Positions 14,246 through 21,715 of a stretch of DNA of 34,005 nt are shown in pieces (within the stretch, counting starts at the first letter, position 1; every line of letters starts with the position of its first letter). The position numbers and the translations under genes were made by a program. Source of the DNA: an uncultured Bacteroidota bacterium (GTDB lineage: Bacteria > Bacteroidota > Bacteroidia > Chitinophagales > Chitinophagaceae); NCBI GenBank assembly GCA_937928385.1, contig CALEZD010000100.1, positions 1 to 34,005 on the forward strand, in the 5' to 3' direction. The notes below the pieces were generated by a model. The model had not been told where the DNA came from and did no database searches. It saw only the letters and a list, made by a program, of their open reading frames with translations.

Positions 14246-15486
14246 TTCAATTCCCATTTTTTCATCACAGGGCTGTCATCTTTCAGTTGGTCGGGTATGA
14301 TGCTCGGCATCACCTTCTCTACCTTATCCAATATGTCTGTAAGAAAGCTACGATATAGTATCATAGCCGTTGGTACTTTTTCGGTTACAACTGCATACAA
14401 ACTTACAGGATAGTATGGTATATCGCCTACATCATCCCTGTCCAGGTCGTAGCCATCATACTTATCCCAATAGTTGTTCTTAAACACGTTCATCACCATC
14501 GTACCGTTTGTAGCTACGTCAAACGAATTGTTGATGAAATTATTCTGTGTAAAGCTCCCATTGCTGGAGCTGGCCTGTATCCTCATAGCCCAGCCGTTAT
14601 CTTTAAAGATGTTTTTAGAAGTGTGAATCCTTGTCGCCCCTTCCATATATACACCTACTGTATTCCTGATAAACAGGTTGCCCTCTATTTTGCCATCCGT
14701 TATTTCTTTGAGCAACAGGCCATAAGCAGCATCGCCCCAATTGTTCTTAAACACGTTACCGGTCATAGTTACACGATTGGAAAACATAACAGCTACCCCT
14801 GAACCATTATCTGAAAAAGTGTTTTTAGAATACACATCGTCATGCGAAAACATGAAGTGCAACCCATACCTTAAATTTTTCTCAGAAGTATTATTTACAA
14901 CAATTGAATGGACCACGAATTCCAGGTAGATACCATCCCTGTGTCCTGACACCTTATTGCCTTCTATCCTCAGGCTATCGCCCCGCCACACATGTATTCC
15001 GTTACCGCTATTTTGTTCGCTAACCGCGCCCGAGCTGATTATATTAGTCTTCACCAGGCAATGAGCGCCATTTTGCACATATACCCCATAAGTATTGTTT
15101 AGTATTTTATTGTTGCGGACTGTCACATAATTAGCCTCCTGTATCCTTACAGCCGCCATATCCTGCATGCTGGATATACCCGTGTTTTGTATAGTTAATC
15201 CCTGCAACACTATCCCGTTAGCCGACAATACAAATATCTCAGATTTCCGCTGGCCATCTATTATTACATTACCCTTCCCCGAAATAAATAATTTCTTACT
15301 TACATGAATATCATGCTCATTATATACACCCTCATGTATTATTATTGTATCTCCGGCTATAGCATTGTTGATTGCTGCCTGTATAGCAGCTTTCCCTGGC
15401 TTCACATATATGGTGCTGCCGTAAGACATTGCCGTCAATATCAATAAGCCCAATAGGGATAATATTTTTTTACCGATTAAAGACAT
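14242..15486 (-). CDS. nosD: NosD, periplasmic beta-helix protein for CuZ maturation
   Basis: A 414-aa secreted protein with a Sec signal peptide (about residues 1-23) and a right-handed beta-helix body of carbohydrate-binding/sugar-hydrolase type repeats, seen as recurring N-x-x-x-N-x-x-G-V/I turns (for example NKILNNTYGVYVQNG and NLFIRNTVGVYMEGA). The N-terminus AAIQAAINNAIAGDTIIIHEG is typical. It is directly next to nosL (no gap) and 4-bp overlapped by nosF. NosD hands copper, supplied by NosL, to apo-NosZ. Confidence 0.93.
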   Translation of the reverse strand: MSLIGKKILSLLGLLILTAMSYGSTIYVKPGKAAIQAAINNAIAGDTIIIHEGVYNEHDIHVSKKLFISGKGNVIIDGQRKSEIFVLSANGIVLQGLTIQNTGISSMQDMAAVRIQEANYVTVRNNKILNNTYGVYVQNGAHCLVKTNIISSGAVSEQNSGNGIHVWRGDSLRIEGNKVSGHRDGIYLEFVVHSIVVNNTSEKNLRYGLHFMFSHDDVYSKNTFSDNGSGVAVMFSNRVTMTGNVFKNNWGDAAYGLLLKEITDGKIEGNLFIRNTVGVYMEGATRIHTSKNIFKDNGWAMRIQASSSNGSFTQNNFINNSFDVATNGTMVMNVFKNNYWDKYDGYDLDRDDVGDIPYYPVSLYAVVTEKVPTAMILYRSFLTDILDKVEKVMPSIIPDQLKDDSPVMKKWELK

Positions 15487-15915
15487 TTATTGAATATTAC
15501 TCCAGGATAACATGTCTGCCTGAAGGCTGTCAGCAAAAGATTGAGCTTCCTCTGTATTTACAAAAGCAGCATAATTGCCGTTCATAGGGCTGGCAAAGTA
15601 TTCGTGTTGTATGTAAGTAGCCTGCCTTGCATCTGTTACATCATTCTGTTGCTCATTGTATTTTTCCACAAACACTTGTATCTGTTCTTCATCTACACTA
15701 TTTGCTGTCACATATTGTTTCAGGCAGAGTATATCGTCAAACTTATACACCTTACCCTTGTCTGTTACCAGTTCAGCGCCATAACGTGCATCGATGATGG
15801 TCATCTTACAATGCACGCAGCCATCGCTGCCATAGTCTATGGGTTTATACCCCTTAGAGCAGGATGCCAGCAGAGTAACCAGTGGCATGAACAGTATCAA
15901 AAGTATCCTTGTCAT
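15487..15915 (-). CDS. nosL: NosL, copper-binding lipoprotein
   Basis: A 142-aa lipoprotein with lipobox LLASC (lipid Cys 19) and the NosL copper motif GCVHCKMTI (C33, C36, M38). FASPMNGNYAAF in the C-terminal half matches the methionine-containing second part of the domain. NosL binds copper(I) and passes it to the NosDFY system. Its start overlaps the upstream gene by 4 bp (ATGA) and its stop abuts nosD. Confidence 0.9.
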   Translation of the reverse strand: MTRILLILFMPLVTLLASCSKGYKPIDYGSDGCVHCKMTIIDARYGAELVTDKGKVYKFDDILCLKQYVTANSVDEEQIQVFVEKYNEQQNDVTDARQATYIQHEYFASPMNGNYAAFVNTEEAQSFADSLQADMLSWSNIQ

Positions 15916-16493
15916 TTCGTCTTGGCTTTAGATTTCTTCCATTCATAAAAACATACAAACACCATGAGGGCACCTGCAGCTATATAAAACCATCCTCCAA
16001 TGTGCGGCTGCGATAATGCTTCGAAGTTCAGCATTTTCTTATAACCTATCAATGGCGGCTGGTAGGCCATGCCCGGCACTTTTATGGGTGCACTGGGGTC
16101 CAGTTCGTGGCCATATTTATACAGCCAGCTATAAAAATCATAAAAAGACACTAACCCTATCGCAACAAACAAGCCGGTCCATATATAATAGTATCGCTTC
16201 CGGTTGAGTACCAATACCAACAATCCCAGCGCCATAAACGACATCATAGTTATGGGCAGGTACACAAATTCTTTAAAGTCTTCTTTATGTATGGTTTTCA
16301 TGCCGATATAGTGGTTCAGTCCATTGATGATTTCCACATCACCCCCCACATCGTTTATCCATATCTGCATAGACAGCCCATCAGGGTATTGCGGGGCCCC
16401 CAGTTGTATATCCCACATAGGGAAAGCCCAGAGGGTCGCCAGGAAAAGAATTACTACTACTATACTCGCCTTGCCTAATGTTGTTAATTTCAT
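15912..16493 (-). CDS. Membrane protein of clade II nos clusters, function unknown
   Basis: A 193-aa protein with about four to five membrane segments and a conserved-looking periplasmic stretch GAPQYPDGLSMQIWI followed by INGLNHYIGM. I know proteins of this kind only as uncharacterised members of nos operons in Bacteroidota and other clade II N2O reducers. Its place between nosZ and nosL suggests copper delivery, electron transfer or NosZ assembly. A strong hairpin at 16511-16548 separates it from nosZ, so it may be expressed less than nosZ. Confidence 0.75.
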   Translation of the reverse strand: MKLTTLGKASIVVVILFLATLWAFPMWDIQLGAPQYPDGLSMQIWINDVGGDVEIINGLNHYIGMKTIHKEDFKEFVYLPITMMSFMALGLLVLVLNRKRYYYIWTGLFVAIGLVSFYDFYSWLYKYGHELDPSAPIKVPGMAYQPPLIGYKKMLNFEALSQPHIGGWFYIAAGALMVFVCFYEWKKSKAKTK

Positions 16494-16510
16494 CTTTCCT
16501 CGTTTAAGAA

Positions 16511-16548
16511 ATAATGGTAGTACCCGTTGAACGGGGCACTACCATTAT
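16511..16548 (-). terminator. Strong hairpin between nosZ and the downstream nos genes
   Basis: Arms ATAATGGTAGT (16511-16521) and ACTACCATTAT (16538-16548) pair perfectly over 11 bp, with an inner CCCGT/ACGGG stem. It lies just after the nosZ stop and 18 bp before the next start. There is no T-run, so attenuation or 3' end protection of a nosZ transcript is as likely as full termination. Confidence 0.65.
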
Positions 16549-16559
16549 CCAACTATTCA

Positions 16560-18533
16560 TTATTTAACAGCTACTCCGGGGGCCGTTTCCCCTATACCAA
16601 ACCTCAACGGTACATTACTTCCTTTAGGTGATACCCTCAGGTATCCTTGCATTTCCTGGTGCAGGGCAGAGCAGAAGTCCGTGCAATAGAACGGGTACAT
16701 ACCTGCTTTCTGCGGAACGAATTTCAACGTGGCAGTCTCGCCCGGCATGATCAGCAATTCTCCGTTCGGGTTGTTTTTGATGGCGAACCCGTGAGGAATA
16801 TCCCAGTCTTGCTCCAGGTTAGTCACATGGAAGTATACTTCATCACCTACATATATACCTTCAATATTATCAGGCGCCAGGTGAGAGCGTATAGCTGTCA
16901 TATACACATCTACACGGTTGCCGCTACGCACCACTTTGGCTTCCTTTTCACCCATGGCCACGTACTTGTGCTTATTCTTGTTGATGTCATAGATTTTCAC
17001 GCTCTTGTCTTTGATAACGCTGGCGGCTATACCTTGCGCGTAGTGTGGCTCACCTACTGTAGGGAAGTCAAGTATCAACTCCATCTTATCGCCGCTTATA
17101 TCATATATCTGTGCAGACTGTGCCAGTTCAGGGCCTGTAGGCAGGTACCTGTCTTTGGTTATTTTGTTATAAGCGATTACATATTTACCCCATGGTTTTT
17201 TGGTATCACCGCCGGGTATGCACAAGTGGCCTATTGAGTAGTAGGTAGGCGCCCTGTCTACCACTTCCAGCGTTTCGATGTTCCATTTTACAATTTCAGA
17301 AGACAGGAACATAGATGTATAACCAAATCCTTTGCCGTCAAACTCTGTGTGCAATGGGCCCAGGCCGGGTTTCTTTACTTCACCATGCAATACCGATTCG
17401 TATTTAAGTACAGGTATGCCGTGATATTCACCTTCAAAGTCCTTAGCGGCAATTGCCTTGGTCAGTTTGTCAAAAGAGAAAACAGGTATCAACGCTGCCA
17501 GTTTACCACTGCCCACTATATATTTCCCTGTAGGGTCAACATCGCAGCCATGTGGTGACTTAGGGCATGGTATCATATACACCATACCTGCCAACTCACT
17601 ATGGTCTACCACTATTACTTCGTTTTCTATTTTAGACTCAGCCTGCTGTGTTTCTTCATTCAGGTGGTTGTGGGCGTATTCTGCATTTACTTTTTTGCCT
17701 TTGCCCGATTTTACATACTCTTCTATTTTCTTCCAGTTCAGCGCTACTATAAAGTCCTTATCTTTTTCAGAGGCTGAAACTTCCAGCAGAGTGTGCGCCT
17801 GCTCTGTATTATAGGTAGAGAAGAAGAACCAGTCGTGAGACGGGCCTTTACCGCCACGGCTCAGGTCAAGGTCCATACCGGGCAGCACTACCTGGAATGC
17901 GATGTCCATATTCCCATGTTCTTTATCTACACTGATAAAGGAGATAGTGCTTTTAAAGTTCTCTTTAAATGAACTGATAGGCACGTCACCCTCACCCAGT
18001 GGCACGGCAAACCTGGTGCCGGCTACCACATACTCTGTGTTTTCCGTCAGGTAAGGCGATGAGTGGTTACCCGCACTGTTGGGTAGTTGCAGTATTTCCA
18101 CTGTTTTAAACGTAGTCAGGTCTATCCTGGCCACACGCGGTGTGTTGTTGGCGTTGGCAAACAACCAGCGTCCGTCCTGCTCGCCATTCGTCAGCGATAT
18201 GGTCAGGTGGTGCTGGTCGTCCCAGGGCACCTGCCCGGCGGTAGTGTTCAGCATTGGTTTACTTTCTTCGCTGTAACCATAGCCGTTTTCCGGGAATACT
18301 GAAAATACTGGGATAATCTTCAACAACCTGCCGGAGGGCAGGCCATAAACAGATACTTGTCCGTTGAAGCCACCGGATACAAAATTGTAAAATTCATCGT
18401 ACTGCCCGGGGGCAACATATGCCTTAGTGGCTGCATTGCCTGTCACCACCGATCCGGCGTTTTTCATTTTGCAACCCTGCAGTATCGTAAACGTGCCCAA
18501 ACCGAACACCGTGTACATTAGGAGCTTTTTCAT
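16560..18533 (-). CDS. nosZ: Nitrous-oxide reductase, clade II (Sec-exported lipoprotein)
   Basis: A 657-aa enzyme reducing N2O to N2. The seven CuZ histidines are present: H108-H109 (DDQHHL), H157 (GNHSSP), H328 (SPHGCD), H395 (GPLHTE), H436 (IGHLCI) and H497 (EPHYAQ). The C-terminal cupredoxin domain has the full CuA set: H581 (IPHGF) and C617, C621, H625, M628 in CTDFCSALHQEM. The tryptophan found between the CuA cysteines in clade I is replaced (TDF). The N-terminus has no twin arginine but a lipobox (ILQGC, Cys 21), so it is a Sec-exported lipoprotein, as in clade II. It follows a cytochrome c gene by 37 bp. Confidence 0.97.
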   Translation of the reverse strand: MKKLLMYTVFGLGTFTILQGCKMKNAGSVVTGNAATKAYVAPGQYDEFYNFVSGGFNGQVSVYGLPSGRLLKIIPVFSVFPENGYGYSEESKPMLNTTAGQVPWDDQHHLTISLTNGEQDGRWLFANANNTPRVARIDLTTFKTVEILQLPNSAGNHSSPYLTENTEYVVAGTRFAVPLGEGDVPISSFKENFKSTISFISVDKEHGNMDIAFQVVLPGMDLDLSRGGKGPSHDWFFFSTYNTEQAHTLLEVSASEKDKDFIVALNWKKIEEYVKSGKGKKVNAEYAHNHLNEETQQAESKIENEVIVVDHSELAGMVYMIPCPKSPHGCDVDPTGKYIVGSGKLAALIPVFSFDKLTKAIAAKDFEGEYHGIPVLKYESVLHGEVKKPGLGPLHTEFDGKGFGYTSMFLSSEIVKWNIETLEVVDRAPTYYSIGHLCIPGGDTKKPWGKYVIAYNKITKDRYLPTGPELAQSAQIYDISGDKMELILDFPTVGEPHYAQGIAASVIKDKSVKIYDINKNKHKYVAMGEKEAKVVRSGNRVDVYMTAIRSHLAPDNIEGIYVGDEVYFHVTNLEQDWDIPHGFAIKNNPNGELLIMPGETATLKFVPQKAGMYPFYCTDFCSALHQEMQGYLRVSPKGSNVPLRFGIGETAPGVAVK

Positions 18534-18570
18534 AAAAGAGAGATTTGTTATTTGGAGTTTAAACTTATTG

Positions 18571-19047
18571 CTATTGCATATCGTTCTGCCTCATGAATTC
18601 CAGCACTCCGCGTGCTTCCTCATCAGACAGGTTTTGATTGGGCATGCGCACCATACATATTTCCAGCATAGCCTGAGATTCCGGGTCTTTTTCCAGCATC
18701 TCATCTACATTGGTTACGAAATTCATGATCCACTCCGGCGTACGGCGTTCTGTCACGTCTTCCCATCCCGGTCCTACCATCTTCTCGCCGGTCAGTTTGT
18801 GGCAGGCGGCGCATTTTACATCATATACATTTTTTCCTGTGGCTAACATACCCTGGTCCAGCGGGTTGGTCAATTCTACATTCTGGAACTTACCAATGCC
18901 TTTGTCGCTCACTGCAGGTGCTTCTTCTACCATCGAGGCGGGCGCGTCGGTTGTTTCTTCCTTTTTGTCGGCATCGCCGCCGCAGCTGTACACTAAAAAT
19001 GAGGTCGCAAATAAGATAGTTGCTGTTAAGATGTGCTTGGTATTCAT
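18571..19047 (-). CDS. Monoheme cytochrome c lipoprotein of the nos operon
   Basis: A 158-aa lipoprotein (lipobox LVYSC, lipid Cys 22) with an acidic linker of about 40 residues, one heme motif CAACH at 79-83, and a probable axial methionine in MVRMPNQ (M135). As first gene of the nos operon it is the likely electron donor to NosZ; both proteins are lipid-anchored and face the same compartment. Transcription probably starts about 90 bp upstream from the Crp/Fnr-type promoter at 19144-19189. Confidence 0.87.
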   Translation of the reverse strand: MNTKHILTATILFATSFLVYSCGGDADKKEETTDAPASMVEEAPAVSDKGIGKFQNVELTNPLDQGMLATGKNVYDVKCAACHKLTGEKMVGPGWEDVTERRTPEWIMNFVTNVDEMLEKDPESQAMLEICMVRMPNQNLSDEEARGVLEFMRQNDMQ

Positions 19048-19109
19048 ATTTATTATTTTTTTATTTAACTCTCTATAAAATTAAACAAATTATTTATGCT
19101 TTTTGTTTA

Positions 19110-19135
19110 ATATGGATATATACTTTTATCCATAT
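19110..19135. repeat. Inverted repeat in the nos operon leader
   Basis: ATATGGAT (19110-19117) and ATCCATAT (19128-19135) are perfect 8-bp arms with a 10-bp spacer. The element lies just downstream of the start point implied by the -7-like box at 19144-19151. It may be an operator acting as a roadblock or an mRNA hairpin in the leader of about 90 nt. Confidence 0.45.
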
Positions 19136-19143
19136 CGATAAAA

Positions 19144-19189
19144 CAAAAGTCGTACAGGATGCTAACATAAAATATGACGTAAGTCATAT
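19144..19189 (-). promoter_or_regulatory. Crp/Fnr-type site and -7-like box of the nos operon
   Basis: The dyad ATATGAC-GTAA-GTCATAT (19172-19189) has perfect 7-bp arms and is the best copy in the window. GACTTTTG on the minus strand (19151 down to 19144) is one mismatch from TAnnTTTG. Centre-to-box spacing is 29.5 nt. The 326-bp gap 19048-19373 holds this promoter, the inverted repeat at 19110-19135 and a second dyad at 19296-19307, but no gene. Confidence 0.65.
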
Positions 19190-19295
19190 AGGAGACAAAA
19201 AGGTCTTTTTTTAACGAATTAATTGCCTGTAGCGGATTATTTTTTTCTGCCGACACTATCAGTAATAATAACAACCCATGTTTCCGCCCGAAAAC

Positions 19296-19307
19296 TGACT
19301 TTTGTCA
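19296..19307. promoter_or_regulatory. Second Crp/Fnr-type dyad in the nos-peroxiredoxin gap
   Basis: TGAC-TTTT-GTCA. It lacks a box at the 29.5-nt spacing on either strand. It could act further upstream for the peroxiredoxin gene (TAACTTTA at 19359-19366 may be its -7 box) or add to nos control. Confidence 0.4.
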
Positions 19308-19373
19308 TTTCTGCTTAAACAATAACCAGGACGCTATCGGAAGCAACTCTGTTTTCTCTAACTTTAATGCATT

Positions 19374-19976
19374 ATGAGATGGAATAGTATCATTTTAATT
19401 GTTCTGCTTACATTCAGTATCAATGCCGATGCGCAACTGCCTGAGCGTGCAGAAGACATATCCCCCATACTGATAGGAGAAACAATACCGGATATTACCA
19501 TTGTTAATACAGATAGTAAGGAAGTAAACATTACAGACCTGCTGAAAGATCAACCAACCGTGCTGATATTTTACCGTGGGGGTTGGTGCCCTTATTGCAA
19601 TGCACACCTCTCTGATATTGCTGATATAGAACAGGATATTATAGCTGCCGGCTACCGGGTAATAGCCATCAGCCCCGATGCGCCCGACAAACTCAACCTG
19701 ACTGTGGACAAAAAAGAATTGAAATACACCCTGCTATCCGATAGCGAGGGGAAGTTGTCAACAGCTATGGGAATAGCATTTAAAGCACCTGAGTCAAAAT
19801 GGAAAACAAACCAGTTGCAAAAATATTCATGCGGGAAAAACCCAGGCTTCTTGCCCGTCCCTTCTGTGTTTGTTGTCAATAAAAAAAGTGAAATACAATT
19901 TGAACACATTAATCCCAACTACAGGCACCGCCTGGATGGTAAATTGTTGATGGCTGTATTGAACGCGTTAAAATAA
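19374..19976 (+). CDS. Secreted peroxiredoxin/thioredoxin-fold protein (AhpC/TSA-like)
   Basis: A 200-aa protein with a Sec signal peptide ending near NADAQ (about residue 21), then an AhpC/TSA domain: IPDITIVNTDSKEVNITDLL, the active-site motif FYRGGWCPYCNAHL (C72, C75), VIAISPDAP and PVPSVFVV. It probably reduces peroxides or acts as a thiol oxidoreductase in the periplasm. It is divergent from the nos operon and has a Crp/Fnr-type dyad 67 bp upstream, so partial co-regulation is possible. Confidence 0.85.
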   Translation: MRWNSIILIVLLTFSINADAQLPERAEDISPILIGETIPDITIVNTDSKEVNITDLLKDQPTVLIFYRGGWCPYCNAHLSDIADIEQDIIAAGYRVIAISPDAPDKLNLTVDKKELKYTLLSDSEGKLSTAMGIAFKAPESKWKTNQLQKYSCGKNPGFLPVPSVFVVNKKSEIQFEHINPNYRHRLDGKLLMAVLNALK

Positions 19977-19985
19977 ACCTGCGTA

Positions 19986-20996
19986 TCAGTCATAAACAAT
20001 TACCATATACAAGCCGGTTTTGTCTTCCGGTATCCAGGCATGATACCACACATGTGGATCAAAAATTTTCTGTTTGCAGTACAACTGCAGTTCTTTCTGA
20101 AACTTTTCCATGATGTGCATACCGGCTTTACTATGGTGCAAATCATGCCAGTCAGAAAAAATCTGGTTCCGGGGTGCTTCAAAAATATAGTAGTATTTAA
20201 ATTTTTTGTCGCAAGCATCATTAAACGCCTTCTGTATCCGCGGCAGGGCTTTGGGCATTGATTCCCTCAGCAGTTCGCTGATGTTAAAACGTATATTCGG
20301 CTTGGTCCTTATATCGTCAAGCATTTGTTGGTGCGACACACTGCTCTTTATATAATGGTTAATCAGCATCAATGCATTCATATCAACTTGCCCGTCTTTT
20401 ACTGCCTGCTTCATGAAGGGCATATAAAAGGAATGGTTACTGTGGTCATGAATAGCCAATGTTGTTGCATACATCGAACCCTGTGCAAGTGATGGCCACC
20501 CATATTCTTTCACAAAACCGTACAGGTACGTGGCGTGCATGGTATCCGTATGTATCATCAGTTGGCGTATTTTTCTACAGGTAAATGTGTCGGCGCACCT
20601 GGTAAGCCTCTTTCTTATTGCCTGGTCTTCAATAGCCATCCTTTCAAACTCAGTATAGCATTCGGCCTTCTGCGCAACTCTTGCACTGTCATACTTTCGT
20701 ATCATCTCTTCCACTACACCTTCAGATAAGTTCAATTTTGACAGGAAACTATCCGGCATTTCAGTATTCCGCCATTCCCACAGTAAATAATATGGATCCA
20801 CTTTTAGCATATAGCTACCGGCTTTGGCACTGTCGTTGATAGTTGAAAATCCGTTTGCGCGTTGATAAAAAGAAATGGAAGACTGCTTAAATCCATCGGT
20901 AAGGGCCTGTATCTCATCATTCCGTACCGTATCAGGCTGTGCATGCAACGTGTTGACAAATAACATAAAGAATAGTATGCCGGACAACTTGTTCAT
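19986..20996 (-). CDS. Secreted protein, possible DUF6624 family
   Basis: A 336-aa protein with a Sec signal peptide (cleavage near LHAQ). The middle part EYGWPSLAQGSMYATTLAIHDHSNHSF resembles the DUF6624 pattern of a Gly-Trp-Pro motif followed by His-rich helices. The C-terminal half (about residues 230-336) is a separate part with YYYIFEAPRNQIFSDWHDL. Function unknown. It is convergent with the peroxiredoxin gene, 9 bp between stops. Confidence 0.5.
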   Translation of the reverse strand: MNKLSGILFFMLFVNTLHAQPDTVRNDEIQALTDGFKQSSISFYQRANGFSTINDSAKAGSYMLKVDPYYLLWEWRNTEMPDSFLSKLNLSEGVVEEMIRKYDSARVAQKAECYTEFERMAIEDQAIRKRLTRCADTFTCRKIRQLMIHTDTMHATYLYGFVKEYGWPSLAQGSMYATTLAIHDHSNHSFYMPFMKQAVKDGQVDMNALMLINHYIKSSVSHQQMLDDIRTKPNIRFNISELLRESMPKALPRIQKAFNDACDKKFKYYYIFEAPRNQIFSDWHDLHHSKAGMHIMEKFQKELQLYCKQKIFDPHVWYHAWIPEDKTGLYMVIVYD

Positions 20997-21153
20997 GAGG
21001 TAGCTTCGCGATATAGATACATGAATTTAACAATAATATCCCACTCCCGCCAGTTTCTGACTAATAGTAATTAATAACTGTATTTTTCAACAATTATAGA
21101 CCCCACAAGTCCTCAATTTTGGTTACATTCGTATACACAAAAAACACAAGGAA

Positions 21154-21486
21154 ATGGGGGTATTTGTTATTTCAAAACGGACAAATGGAGAATTTCAGTT
21201 CAACCTGAAAGCTGAGAATGGACAAGTAATACTCACCAGCGAAGGCTACACCTCACGCAGCAGTTGCGACAACGGCATCGAATCTGTAAAAAAGAATGCG
21301 CCTGACGATGGCCGCTATGAAAGACTGGATTCGAAAAACGAAAAATTCTATTTTAACCTCAAAGCAGCCAACGGGCAGGTTATAGGCACCAGCCAGATGT
21401 ACGAAAGCGCACAAGGCAGGGATAATGGTATTGCGTCTGTAAAAAGCAATGCGCCCGGCGCATCTGTCGACGACCTGGCAGCATAA
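21154..21486 (+). CDS. YegP-family protein (two DUF1508 repeats)
   Basis: A 110-aa protein of two tandem repeats of about 50 residues: FQFNLKAENGQVILTSEGY with DNGIESVKKNAP, and FYFNLKAANGQVIGTSQMY with DNGIASVKSNAP. This is the YegP/DUF1508 signature. The fold is known as a small beta-alpha dimeric unit; the cellular role is not established. It stands alone, with AT-rich DNA upstream. Confidence 0.9.
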   Translation: MGVFVISKRTNGEFQFNLKAENGQVILTSEGYTSRSSCDNGIESVKKNAPDDGRYERLDSKNEKFYFNLKAANGQVIGTSQMYESAQGRDNGIASVKSNAPGASVDDLAA

Positions 21487-21492
21487 CACCCG

Positions 21493-21636
21493 CTACCCAC
21501 CTAGCATCGCCTTCAGCGATTTTCTGGTGGGAAACGCATGCATAAACGCCGCTACTACATACATATAGAAGAGGCCGGGGCCATAAGAAACATAATATCC
21601 GGTCACTAACCGTTCGCTCCCCAAACTTGCCGTTGG
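21493..21636 (-). pseudogene. Fragment related to the C-terminus of the 241-aa membrane protein
   Basis: The minus frame between stops at 21493-21495 and 21637-21639 ends in VVAAFMHAFPTRKSLKAMLGG, close to FMHLFSIRKSLKAMRQP at the end of the gene at 23221-23946. The two 48-bp stretches starting at 21505 and 23245 match at 41 positions by my count. No start or body of the gene is left upstream, so this is a decayed or truncated duplicate. Confidence 0.6.
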
Positions 21637-21675
21637 CTACTTCTCTCTATGACAAACAGCTATAAATATTGATGT

Positions 21676-21692
21676 TTGTTTTTGAAAAACAA
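21676..21692. promoter_or_regulatory. Palindromic candidate operator of the 481-aa gene
   Basis: TTGTTTTT-G-AAAAACAA, perfect 8-bp arms around one base. It overlaps GATGTTTG (21671-21678), one mismatch from the -7 box TAnnTTTG, and ends 23 bp before the ATG at 21716. The position suits a repressor. Confidence 0.4.
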
Positions 21693-21715
21693 GTGTTTAC
21701 TAAAAAACAAAAAAG

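Noticed and set aside
16647..17237. 196-codon + strand frame
   Set aside because: It lies within nosZ on the opposite strand; NosZ copper ligands confirm the minus frame.
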